This document shows, one piece after another, positions 1 through 7,018 of a stretch of DNA of 11,626 nt. This DNA is from JBHIDJ01 sp046760105 (GTDB taxonomy: Bacteria > Pseudomonadota > Gammaproteobacteria > Acidiferrobacterales > SPGG2). Location of the stretch: positions 1-11,626 of the forward strand of contig JBHIDJ010000097.1 in the NCBI GenBank assembly GCA_046760105.1. The letters are read 5' to 3'. A program made the translations under genes and the position numbers. Each line of letters opens with the position of its first letter. Position 1 is the first letter of the stretch. Under the pieces are notes generated by a model. It saw only the letters and a program-made list of their open reading frames with translations. It was not told the DNA's origin and did no database searches.

Positions 1-2273
1 AAACCATTGAGATCCCCTGCCTCGTAATCCGCGATAAATATGCGGAGCATCTCGCTAAGCTCTCTTTCCGTAATCTCGCTGAACAGCGGTTTTTTTGACA
101 CCACGTTAGGGTCGATGCTCGCGACATCTATATCCGGCCTTGGCTCAGCCCCCGCTTCGCCGGCCGAAGGTGGCGGCTGCGCCGAAAGGCCTGGCTCACC
201 CTGCTCTTGCGTTGTGGGAGATCGAGCTATTGCTTCGCCGGCTGAAGGCGGCGTCTCTTTGTCTGCTTCAGGCGCTAGTGTGCCGCCTGCAAGTGGCGTG
301 CTCTTGGCGAGCTGTGTCGTCGCCGGCAGGGATGGCGCGGGCTGTGCCGAGACCTTTGACTCGCGCTCCTCTTTGCTTGCCGGAGATTGTGCTACCGCAA
401 CACGGCTGATCGAACGGTCGTAGACCTGGGCGATGCCAAAGCGTGCCTGTGTGATGTAGGTTCGCAGCCGCTGCCTTTGGCGCTCGAGTTCGGTCGCCGC
501 CAACTCCTGAAGATAGTCCTCATGTGTGCGCACAGCGATATCGACCTTGCGCTGCAGCAGTGAGATACGGTGACGAAGGACGGCGCTACGCTTTCCGTAG
601 CCTTCAAATCCTCGCCGGGCTATCTTTTGTATGCGCTGCAACGAGCGCTCGCGCAATCTCGCCTCCGTCAGTGCTTTGTCAAGTTGTCTGATGGTCTTTT
701 TTATCCGCCATAACCGGGGCTTGTAGTCGGTACTGATTTTCCAGAGCAACAGACCACTAAATATTCGATATTTTTGCCGATACTCCGTTACGTCCTGCGT
801 ATCGGCCATACGCTCAATCGTTGCTTTGATCCGTTGCAGACGGGCAATAAGATCCCGCTCTTTCGCGCCAGCGAGGGCCATCGCGTCACCTTGATCCTCA
901 ATCCGCTTAAGCTCCTGCGCGTAGCGATCACGTTCTCGCGTTAAGGTGGTCAAATCGAGCGACCGGTAACTTTCCATGATTCGTGGCAGACGCTCCTCGT
1001 AACCGCGCCGGCGTGTTTCCAATATGGCATCGAACACGTCCATGTTTTCTGACCAGTGTGCGAGATTTCGCGAAAGAAACACCAGATCGCGGTAATTCTT
1101 AAGCGCTTCGTGAAACGCATGCGTGGCTAGCAAATGCATAAGGTATCGGCTTTCGGGGGTATCAGACAGATGGTTGGCCCGCCAGAACCACCCTGTCTCG
1201 CTATCCGGGTCCCGCAGTAGCTCTGATATCAGCAGCTTGCCAGCACGAATAGCGTTTACCGCATGCCCCAAGCGTGTGGTTTCGGCGTCATACACGGCGA
1301 TTGCCGTTTCATAGTGTTGTAGTGACTGCTGGTTGGCATTTAGCTGACGGAGCGAATACGGTACGGCGAGCAGCGACTCCTGCACAGCCACATCGATAGG
1401 GTTTCGATTCTGCAACTCCATCCACGGCACAAGCGCTTGTTGATGTCTGCCGCGCGCCGACAGCGCCCATCCCATACCAAGCAGTGCCCTATTGGAGAAG
1501 GGCCCATTGAGACGTACATCGCGCAGATACGACTGTGCCCGCTCAGGCCCTTGCACCTGCAGAAATGCATAGCCAAGCGCCAAATTGGCTTTGTCTTTCA
1601 GGGCCTTCATTTCGGTCGACCCGGCCCGCATCCGACCAACGTCTTCTAAGAGTCCCACCCCCTTGCTCTTGTCGCCGACCTCGATTAGGGCCACGCCCAT
1701 GTTATAGCGGGCATAGGCCGCCCACTCGGAGCGGCCTTTGAACTCACCCAGCACACGCACTGCCTCCTGGTAGCGTTTTTGTTTCATCAATACTAACGCC
1801 CCCAGCACTTGACGCTCCTCCTGCAGCTCTGCCGGCAAAGTGTGTTGAATGCGCGCTAATGCCTCTACTGCTTGCTCAAGATAACCGCGCTGGTACCAGA
1901 TCTTCGCTATATAGAACCAGGCCCGATCACGTACATGTGGCGCTGCCGTTTCATCAATGAGCCTCTGAAATATCTCACCCGCCTTCTGATGCAGGCCATA
2001 GGATAGATACAGCCCACCCAACAACAGCTCCGCCTCGTCCTCGTGACGTGGCAACCTGGACAACACTTGTGCCGGCATCAAGTGCGTGATAGCAGAAAAA
2101 TACTTTTGCTGGTAAAAGTAGAACAACACCTCGCCAAAATGAGGCGCCTTGACCACCCGCCACTCCTTATCACGCGCGTGCGTCAAGGAGCTCGCGCCAG
2201 AGAATACAATGCTCGTCGCGAGCATTAGCTGCAACACGTGTCCGCACAAGTGTTTACGGAGTGCCTCTATCAT
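1..2273 (-). CDS. Large secreted TPR / coiled-coil protein, C-terminus beyond the window
   Basis: Translating back from the ATG at 2273 gives an open frame of 757 codons with no stop before the window edge, so the gene is partial at its 3' end. Residues 1-34 are a signal peptide: basic n-region, core LQLMLATSIVFSG, likely cleavage after THA. Residues about 40-330 are helical repeats of TPR type, for example a unit ending AWFYIAKIWYQRGYLEQAVE and others with YARYNMGVALIEVG and LALGYAFLQ. Residues about 440-618 are rich in Arg, Glu and Gln and look like a long coiled coil. A Pro/Ala-rich linker (about 619-720) follows. The last visible residues, ending YEAGDLNGF, resemble the first helix of an NTF2/SnoaL-like domain; this is inference. 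The start lies 9 bases after the stop of the upstream gene, so it belongs to the same operon. Likely a periplasmic scaffold; the partner is unknown. Confidence 0.88.
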   Translation of the reverse strand, partial: MIEALRKHLCGHVLQLMLATSIVFSGASSLTHARDKEWRVVKAPHFGEVLFYFYQQKYFSAITHLMPAQVLSRLPRHEDEAELLLGGLYLSYGLHQKAGEIFQRLIDETAAPHVRDRAWFYIAKIWYQRGYLEQAVEALARIQHTLPAELQEERQVLGALVLMKQKRYQEAVRVLGEFKGRSEWAAYARYNMGVALIEVGDKSKGVGLLEDVGRMRAGSTEMKALKDKANLALGYAFLQVQGPERAQSYLRDVRLNGPFSNRALLGMGWALSARGRHQQALVPWMELQNRNPIDVAVQESLLAVPYSLRQLNANQQSLQHYETAIAVYDAETTRLGHAVNAIRAGKLLISELLRDPDSETGWFWRANHLSDTPESRYLMHLLATHAFHEALKNYRDLVFLSRNLAHWSENMDVFDAILETRRRGYEERLPRIMESYRSLDLTTLTRERDRYAQELKRIEDQGDAMALAGAKERDLIARLQRIKATIERMADTQDVTEYRQKYRIFSGLLLWKISTDYKPRLWRIKKTIRQLDKALTEARLRERSLQRIQKIARRGFEGYGKRSAVLRHRISLLQRKVDIAVRTHEDYLQELAATELERQRQRLRTYITQARFGIAQVYDRSISRVAVAQSPASKEERESKVSAQPAPSLPATTQLAKSTPLAGGTLAPEADKETPPSAGEAIARSPTTQEQGEPGLSAQPPPSAGEAGAEPRPDIDVASIDPNVVSKKPLFSEITERELSEMLRIFIADYEAGDLNG
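154..253 (-). repeat. Short direct repeat in the Pro-rich linker of the TPR gene
   Basis: Two near-identical copies of about 22 bases (154-176 and 232-253) start 78 bases apart and encode the peptide PPSAGEA twice in the linker of the TPR protein. They differ at a few third-codon positions. This looks like an internal duplication in a low-complexity spacer and has no sign of a separate function. Confidence 0.55.
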
Positions 2274-2282
2274 GATCTCTGG

Positions 2283-2816
2283 TTATTCCCACTCCTTGAC
2301 GGCGAAGTCGGGCTGTTGCTTACGGGTGTCATCTATAATCTTCAACTCAATAAACTTGGCATCCGTCTCTTTTTCAAACACCAATGTAGTACCCCGGCGG
2401 TAGTCTCGTCCCTTCGGGCCCTTGCCGGTGAAAAACGCTACTAGCTCGTGTTTACCAGTGCGTAGATTTCCCGTATAGAGGCGCTGAACTCCGCCGCGGA
2501 AAAGTGCACCAATCTCCCTGTCTGTATAAAGATGATTGGCCACGACTTTATTGTCGATCTTGACTTGCACCGCATCCAACTGGAACAACTCGCCAACATC
2601 CATGGACAGGAATACGGCCACCTGTGTAGTTGCTGGGAAAAGCAGCTCCTCCTCCAACAGGAATAGATCCCGGTTAAGCTCAAGTACCTGCTCCTTAAGT
2701 GATTGCGCCTTTTCATCCAGGCCACGGAAATCCGCCTCCTGCCCATCCACATGTAGGGAAATACCCGCTAGCACCACGATCAATGCACCCGATGTTAGTA
2801 AGCGCTTAGTTCTCAT
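2283..2816 (-). CDS. Secreted coiled-coil / beta-domain protein, operon partner of the TPR protein
   Basis: The product has 177 residues. I chose the ATG at 2816 because GAGG sits 8 bases upstream and the protein then begins with a clean signal peptide (MRTKRLLTSGALIVVLAGIS, cleavage near VDG-QEA). A further upstream in-frame start would add 17 unsuited residues. Residues about 25-57 (EKAQSLKEQVLELNRDLFLL) form a short coiled coil. The rest is a beta-rich domain with VQVKIDNKVVANHLYT, then the turn GNLRTGKHELVAFF and a C-terminal VFEKE...KFIELKI strand pair. This looks like an Ig- or PEGA-like fold; I do not know a named family for it. From memory, related proteins in other proteobacteria sit next to large TPR proteins and some are wrongly labelled as regulators. 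It most likely acts in the periplasm with the TPR protein encoded 9 bases downstream. Confidence 0.85.
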   Translation of the reverse strand: MRTKRLLTSGALIVVLAGISLHVDGQEADFRGLDEKAQSLKEQVLELNRDLFLLEEELLFPATTQVAVFLSMDVGELFQLDAVQVKIDNKVVANHLYTDREIGALFRGGVQRLYTGNLRTGKHELVAFFTGKGPKGRDYRRGTTLVFEKETDAKFIELKIIDDTRKQQPDFAVKEWE

Positions 2817-2885
2817 GATTCTCGCCTCAAAATCAGTTGCACTCAAAGGCTCGTATAATTTCCACAAAGACGCTCGTTTCGACCA

Positions 2886-4007
2886 TCAGTACCACAGCGA
2901 TACAAAAAGCTGCACGACATCTGCATCAAACGAAAATAGCTTGCCTGTGCGGATGTCCGTGAAATCGTCATAATCGAATTCGATATGATTGTATGCAACA
3001 TTTAGCGTACCCCGTCCAATGCGACCGGTATCGTCCTCCAGAAACGTATAAGTGACCTTACCTCCGATAGAGTTACTCGTAAACGTGCTCAGCTCCTTGT
3101 CGCGAGCCATGAAATTCTGCTCGGTCTGAAAGTTGTCGCTATAAAAGGAGGCGGCGTCTTGTGTGTAGTAGCGATAGCCGACCTCCAACAACCAGCGACT
3201 GCCGAGATATTTGTTAAATGCGATTTCCACGTCATGGGCCTTAATATCCCACGTGTCGGAGAAGTAGCGATAACCGAGGCGAATCGACCTGTTGGGATCA
3301 AGATATTTGAGCACCCGAAACGCCAACGCCTGACTCTCTCGCGTTCGCGGATAGCGCTCCGGCACCAAGGCCCCTTGAATCCGTGCTGCCCGGTAAGGGC
3401 TGTTCAAAAAACCTTCATCCGTGATAGCTTCGTAGTCCACGTTGAAAAGCAGCGTCTTGCTTAGTATCTGTGAGAGCCCAAGGCGATAGCGATCACGATC
3501 AACCTCATCTTCGAAATTGGGATCATCGACACTGCGAACCACATCATCGCCACGCCCATAACCCATCGTTATTGTGGTCATGCCGCCAAACATTTCCTGT
3601 GAAAGGTTAAAGTTCACCGCATCCGAGTCATAATCGTTTTCTTCGCTGGTGGTAAGGGATAAACTGAACAGGGTATTACGATGCAGGTAATCGACACCGA
3701 GACCGACCTCAGTACGTCTGTCTGTGAACGGACTGGCTGTTGTCACCACATCGATCGAGGCGCTACTGATGGCATCCGCATAGTAGGCCGCGGAGACCGA
3801 CGTCTTTTCTGCAAAATTCTTGCGCACCAACAGCGCCGGCCCGTCGACTGTCGTGTTATCACCATTGTAGTAGTGATACATCGCGTCGAATCGCTGGTCC
3901 TCCAGAACTGCTGCCAAACCGACTAAAGGGTCTAATGTCCCCACAACCAAGGCCATCACCAATCTACCCAAAACGCGGCCAAAAACCGACTGTCTAACCT
4001 GACGCAT
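2886..4007 (-). CDS. DUF3570 outer-membrane beta-barrel protein
   Basis: The product has 373 residues, near the usual DUF3570 length. Residues 1-33 are a signal peptide with three arginines before the core (MALVVGTLDPLVGLAA). The rest shows alternating amphipathic strands and Asp/Asn-rich turns (FDAMYHYYNGDNTTVDGP, VSAAYYADAISSASIDVV, IRLGYRYFSDTWDI, WLLEVGYRYYTQDAASFY), and the chain ends VQLFVSLWY with an aromatic last residue, as expected for BAM-inserted barrels. The spacing and motifs fit DUF3570, a family of unknown function usually found beside DUF4266, ApbE and TlpA-type thioredoxins. No Shine-Dalgarno is clear before the ATG at 4007; no other ATG lies upstream in frame before a stop. 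The gene is 46 bases after DUF4266 and 69 bases before the next gene. A pore or a cofactor-handling barrel is possible; neither is shown. Confidence 0.9.
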   Translation of the reverse strand: MRQVRQSVFGRVLGRLVMALVVGTLDPLVGLAAVLEDQRFDAMYHYYNGDNTTVDGPALLVRKNFAEKTSVSAAYYADAISSASIDVVTTASPFTDRRTEVGLGVDYLHRNTLFSLSLTTSEENDYDSDAVNFNLSQEMFGGMTTITMGYGRGDDVVRSVDDPNFEDEVDRDRYRLGLSQILSKTLLFNVDYEAITDEGFLNSPYRAARIQGALVPERYPRTRESQALAFRVLKYLDPNRSIRLGYRYFSDTWDIKAHDVEIAFNKYLGSRWLLEVGYRYYTQDAASFYSDNFQTEQNFMARDKELSTFTSNSIGGKVTYTFLEDDTGRIGRGTLNVAYNHIEFDYDDFTDIRTGKLFSFDADVVQLFVSLWY

Positions 4008-4053
4008 GAGTGGACGCAGCCCGCAGAGTACCTTGAGTGAGGGTAGTTAAGCC

Positions 4054-4287
4054 CTAGTTGCAGCCACACCCTCCCCCTTGCGAAACGCCCGCACCGCGAG
4101 CCGCTTCCCGGGTCTCGTAAACATGCTGCAGGTGCCAATCCGATATTGGGTCCCGCGAGAAGCTCATGATTGGGTCGGCCAAGAATTCCCGCTCATAGGG
4201 CTTCACCCACGGTTTTTTGGCGCAACCCGATAACAGCACCGCCGCAACCAACAGCAACCCCAAAGATATTGAATTGACCCGTTTCAT
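4054..4287 (-). CDS. DUF4266 mini-lipoprotein with Gly/Cys C-terminal tail
   Basis: The product has 77 residues. A lipoprotein signal ends LLSGC with the lipidated cysteine at residue 22, leaving a mature peptide of only 56 residues; Ala at +2 favours the outer membrane. The mature part contains WVKPYEREFLADPIMSF and ends SQGGGCGCN, the tail I associate with DUF4266. The function of the family is unknown. The two tail cysteines form a CGC pair that could be a redox dithiol, a metal ligand, or the site of a modification. Its ATG overlaps the TGA of the thioredoxin gene as ATGA (4284-4287), so the two are translationally coupled, and DUF3570 follows 46 bases later. I infer that the thioredoxin acts on this peptide or on the same pathway. 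Certainty is high for the family and low for the role. Confidence 0.9.
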   Translation of the reverse strand: MKRVNSISLGLLLVAAVLLSGCAKKPWVKPYEREFLADPIMSFSRDPISDWHLQHVYETREAARGAGVSQGGGCGCN

Positions 4288-4808
4288 TCTTTAAGTAGCT
4301 CTCGGATCTGTTGTCGGTACTTATCTTCGTACCCCGAGAGATATCCGCGATGGACATAGCGAAGCCTGCCATCTCGATCGATCATTACCGTCGTTGGCAT
4401 TGCGTTTACGTCGTAAAGTTGACTCACGCTCTTCTCGCTATCAAACAAAATGGGGTACGTTACCTTAAGCCTTTTCACCATATGCCTTGCCTTAACCGCC
4501 TTGCCGTCAATATTGACCCCAAGTAGCGCAAAGCCCACATCGCGATAGCGCTTATAAAGCTGATCCAGTATGGGCATCTCCTGCCGACAGGGGCCGCACC
4601 ATGTCGCCCAAAAGTTGATCATTACCACTTCGCCACGATATTCGGATAAGCGCAGATTCTTTCCGGACATGCTCTTCAGGGTGAAGTTCGGCGCCATGCC
4701 TCCAATCTTGGTCGCACCTTCGGCTGATATGGCAACGAATACAACCAGTAGGGCCACGACTAATGGCACGTTGTGCCAAGGTTGTCTTGCTCGAAAAACT
4801 TTCATCAT
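4284..4808 (-). CDS. TlpA/ResA-like extracytoplasmic thioredoxin
   Basis: The product has 174 residues. Residues 10-30 form a hydrophobic export segment (VPLVVALLVVFVAIS), either cleaved after SAEG or kept as an anchor. The mature part is a thioredoxin-fold domain of AhpC/TSA-Redoxin type: APNFTLKSMSGKNLRLSEYRG, then MINFWATWCGPCRQEMP with the active-site WCGPC at 70-74, LLGVNIDG, and the cis-proline in NAMPTTVMID (Pro138). Such proteins reduce disulfides outside the cytoplasm, often in cytochrome c maturation or for one dedicated partner. Two ATG codons stand in tandem at 4808 and 4805; the Shine-Dalgarno is weak. It sits 15 bases after a beta-barrel gene and overlaps the DUF4266 gene by four bases, which suggests a dedicated substrate in this operon. 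Electron supply (CcdA/DsbD) is not in the window. Confidence 0.94.
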   Translation of the reverse strand: MMKVFRARQPWHNVPLVVALLVVFVAISAEGATKIGGMAPNFTLKSMSGKNLRLSEYRGEVVMINFWATWCGPCRQEMPILDQLYKRYRDVGFALLGVNIDGKAVKARHMVKRLKVTYPILFDSEKSVSQLYDVNAMPTTVMIDRDGRLRYVHRGYLSGYEDKYRQQIRELLKE

Positions 4809-4823
4809 AAAAACACCAAAGAT

Positions 4824-5495
4824 CTAAAAGAAAAACGTTAAGCTAAAAGTTGCCTCAAAGTTATCGGTACTCTTGTTTCTGCCCAATAGATCTGAGTCCC
4901 AAATGTAGTCACGCAGGGTAACGTGCAAACCCAGAAAATCGGTCGGTAGAAAGCGCAGGCCTATCCCGATATTCACAGTAGTTCTGTCCTCATCGATGAA
5001 ATCTGTGTTTCCAACACCGCCAATCAAATAAACCGAGCTAGTAAACGCGCGTTTCTTGCCAAAAAAAACCTCGCCGGGAAGGAAGTTCCAACCGAACGAC
5101 ACGCTGTAATACTCCAGATCTTCCTCTTCCTCAGGGAAGATAGGCGCGCCGAGTCGTCTAAACGAAGAGTCAGACACCGTTGACTCTCCAAACTCTGCCT
5201 CCACGAAAAAGTCCTCAGTAATGTGATAAGCAAGACGCACACCGCTCACGCTCTCCGTCCCGAAGTCTTCAACGCTCAATACACCCGTGAACACCCCCAC
5301 TTCGAAATTTTCAGTATCAATACGCGGGATCTTGATCTCGCGCCTATCTAACTCCGGCTCTATTACCTGCTCTTCTGTCTTGGGTTCCTCCTGCTCCTGC
5401 GCTTGGGCAAGACTCCCATCCGTCATGACAACAAATAACGTCCAAACCAAAGCGACTGCGAGTGCCCGCTTAACCTTGTAGCCAGACCTTTGCAT
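4824..5495 (-). CDS. Outer-membrane beta-barrel domain protein (second of a pair)
   Basis: The product has 223 residues. Residues 1-32 are a signal peptide (MQRSGYKVKRALAVALVWTL, cleavage at AQA-QE). An acidic spacer follows (EQEEPKTEEQVIEPELDRRE), then from about residue 62 a small beta-barrel with strands such as FEVGVFTGVLSVEDFGTESV, RLAYHITEDFFVEAEFGES, VYLIGGVGNTDF, VNIGIGLRFLPTDFLGLHVT and a final FSLTFFF. This matches the small beta-barrel family described from myxobacteria and some gammaproteobacteria (the type I know as TIGR04565). It is a paralogue of the gene just upstream: both have the pattern RxGxxVGQ/YHxxxxFxVExxxG and the conserved DxxWRRY/LRDYIWD strand. Only 5 bases separate the two genes. 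A structural role in an envelope complex is inferred. Confidence 0.85.
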   Translation of the reverse strand: MQRSGYKVKRALAVALVWTLFVVMTDGSLAQAQEQEEPKTEEQVIEPELDRREIKIPRIDTENFEVGVFTGVLSVEDFGTESVSGVRLAYHITEDFFVEAEFGESTVSDSSFRRLGAPIFPEEEEDLEYYSVSFGWNFLPGEVFFGKKRAFTSSVYLIGGVGNTDFIDEDRTTVNIGIGLRFLPTDFLGLHVTLRDYIWDSDLLGRNKSTDNFEATFSLTFFF

Positions 5496-5500
5496 GGAAC

Positions 5501-6237
5501 CTAGAAGAAAAACGAAACACCCGCGGACAGCTCTCGAAAATTTTCATTCCGATCATCATCAACGAACACGACATAACGTCTCCAGTCTGCTCGGAAAAGC
5601 AACTTACGCGTGAGCGTGACTCGCACACCGAGACCTGCGTTCGCCGCCGTATCCCTTGTTTCAACCGCATTGACCAATGTCCTTCTAGGTGTGTTCTTGA
5701 ACTCGCCAACGCCAATCGTAAAGAAAGGTGCAGCCTTCCAATCCGAAAACGGATCGGCTAGCAGATTCACATCGATCAGGCGGGAACTCGAAAAATCGCC
5801 TGACACCTGACCTATTGAAAGCTCGACCATGAAATGCTGACCTACACGTAAACCAGCCCGCACTTTAGTGATAGTCTCGTCGTCAAAGCTGCCAACGGCA
5901 AACCCGACCTCAAATCTGTGCCGTTTATCCTCGAACAACAGGTCGCGGAAGCTCTTCTTCACCCCGGCCTCGATCAATGTTTTCTCCATTTGCACGCGGT
6001 CGACCCAACCCTCCTTGCCGCGCGCGGTGCGCACCTTGAACCAGTCGGTCCTGCGCTTGAGGATCTCCACCTTCTCGCCGCGTTCGGCCACATAAAAGAT
6101 CGGGTAACCTCTCCCCGGCCCTGTGTGCAGTTCAATGAAGGGCTCGACGACCTCAACCCGCGGATAGACCTTTGCTGCCTCTGCACCTCCTATGAGCAGT
6201 ACTTGACAGAAAAAAAAATTGCCAACTTTGCGTACAT
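5501..6237 (-). CDS. SH3 domain plus outer-membrane beta-barrel protein, frameshifted in its signal peptide
   Basis: The long frame has no stop between 6242 and 5503 but holds no ATG, GTG or TTG before the GTG at 6091, which falls inside the SH3 domain. The ATG at 6237 starts MYAKLAIFF in another frame and ends at a TAG after 15 codons. Adding one T to the run of nine T's (6210-6218) joins the two and yields an ideal signal peptide (MYAKLAIFFFCQVLLIGGAEA) followed by mature AKVYPRVEV. The repaired protein would have 245 residues: a bacterial SH3 domain (about 25-85; IELHTGPGRGYPIF, VEILKRRTDWFKVRT, GWVDRVQ), then a beta-barrel like that of the next gene, ending ELSAGVSFFF. The SH3 part may bind peptidoglycan or a partner in the periplasm. 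As written, no exported product is possible without slippage. First gene of the seven-gene operon. Confidence 0.82.
6210..6218 (-). repeat. Run of nine T's at the frameshift point
   Basis: On the coding strand nine T's are followed by a C within the hydrophobic core of the signal peptide. Ten T's (or seven) restore one frame from the ATG at 6237 to the TAG at 5503. Three explanations fit: a homopolymer sequencing error, slippage during transcription or translation, or phase variation by slipped-strand mispairing. Confidence 0.8.
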
Positions 6238-6487
6238 ACCGTTAGGACTAGTCCATGCTTAAGCACTACTTAAACTTTGACCACGCACAATCGCCCGCAG
6301 TACCATGACGGTGCAGGGTGCGGCGTAGGCTATATGGAAATACTCCCCCAACCCTAGACATTGTTCACCAGCACACAGGCAACTGCACAGGAACCCGATC
6401 TTGTTTACATCCGTTTACGTATATTCCTTATACCCGTGATTTAGAGCTCTTTAAACACCAACTACCATTATAACCCGCCCGTATTCA
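6238..6487 (-). promoter_or_regulatory. Intergenic region with probable promoter of the seven-gene operon
   Basis: This 250-base gap is AT-richer than the flanking genes in its upstream part. A perfect TATAAT lies at 6467-6472 (minus strand), 15 bases after the stop of the small cytochrome-like gene. I see no good -35 hexamer at 16-18 bases, so an activator may be needed. A palindrome AGAGCTCT (6443-6450) lies 16 bases downstream of the -10, where a repressor could bind. A second weaker -10 (TATAAG) lies near 6430. If TATAAT is used, the transcript has a leader of roughly 220 bases before the ATG at 6237. No hairpin with a T-run, and so no intrinsic terminator for the upstream genes, was seen. 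Confidence 0.4.
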
Positions 6488-6997
6488 TTAGCATGTGTTT
6501 CCAGCACCAAATAGCGTCGCGCAATTTGGATTGTCATTAGCATCCACCGGAGTCGGATCTTGTACTGGAAGCGATATCCAGGAAAGAATCGTCACATAAT
6601 CTGTATCGCTCGTATTGGGGAAGATGTTTCCGCCACCGTGGTTCACACCCGAGTTTGCCAGAGGCTTGCGCAACAATAAGGACTGTGCAGGATTGCCTAG
6701 ATTGGCAAATGCCTTGGCGGAAAAGAAATTACCTTCCATCTGCGTCGTGTTTGTCTGTGCGAACGCATGAATCTTAAAGGTACCGCCAATGCCGCCTGCC
6801 ACATTGTGGCAAGCAGCGCCACCGTTACCCGAACAACTGAGCGGGCCCGTGATCACTTTATCGAATATCGGGTTCACACACTGCGAAAAATAGGCAAAGC
6901 ACAATGTGTCACCCGTATTCTGACTACTGACTTCAACATCATCGCAGCCAGTCATCATCAAAGCCGCCCAGGACAGAAGAACATATCTTAGATCCAA
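6488..6997 (-). CDS. Small lipoprotein, cytochrome c-like with a CX7CH motif
   Basis: The product has 169 residues from a TTG start at 6997; GAGGA lies 7 bases upstream and supports it. A short lipoprotein signal (MDLRYVLLSWAALMMTGC) puts the lipidated cysteine at residue 18. Asp at +2 and +3 would, by the E. coli rule, hold it in the inner membrane. The sequence CSGNGGAACH (55-64) sits where such proteins carry the haem-binding site, but it is C-x7-C-H rather than C-x2-C-H. Downstream come NPAQSLLLRKPLANSG, HGGG (His120 as possible axial ligand) and the closing DYVTILSWI helix, as in planctomycete-type cytochrome domains. Cysteine pairs 33/40 and 159/169 could be disulfides. It lies 21 bases after the HzsA-related gene, and the end of that protein has the same DYQAMFNWI helix. 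Electron transfer partner of that protein is inferred; haem binding is uncertain. Confidence 0.82.
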   Translation of the reverse strand: MDLRYVLLSWAALMMTGCDDVEVSSQNTGDTLCFAYFSQCVNPIFDKVITGPLSCSGNGGAACHNVAGGIGGTFKIHAFAQTNTTQMEGNFFSAKAFANLGNPAQSLLLRKPLANSGVNHGGGNIFPNTSDTDYVTILSWISLPVQDPTPVDANDNPNCATLFGAGNTC

Positions 6998-7018
6998 GCA
7001 AAAGTCCTCACGAGACTG

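Noticed and set aside
40..423. Plus-strand Ser/Ala/Gly-rich frame of 127 codons
   Set aside because: It is the complement of the Pro/Ala-rich linker of the TPR gene; its length comes from the linker's low complexity.
2854..2859. TATAAT on the plus strand in the gap between two minus-strand genes
   Set aside because: No plus-strand gene follows and there is no -35; it appears to be chance in an AT-rich gap.
2536..2973. Plus-strand open frame of 145 codons
   Set aside because: It is antisense to two well-supported genes with signal peptides, has no ribosome binding site and a Ser/Thr-rich composition typical of a shadow frame.
6186..6192. Perfect AGGAGGT on the minus strand as a ribosome binding site for a downstream start of the SH3/beta-barrel gene
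   Set aside because: No ATG, GTG or TTG lies at a workable distance in frame, and such a start would remove the signal peptide; it encodes part of the signal peptide itself.
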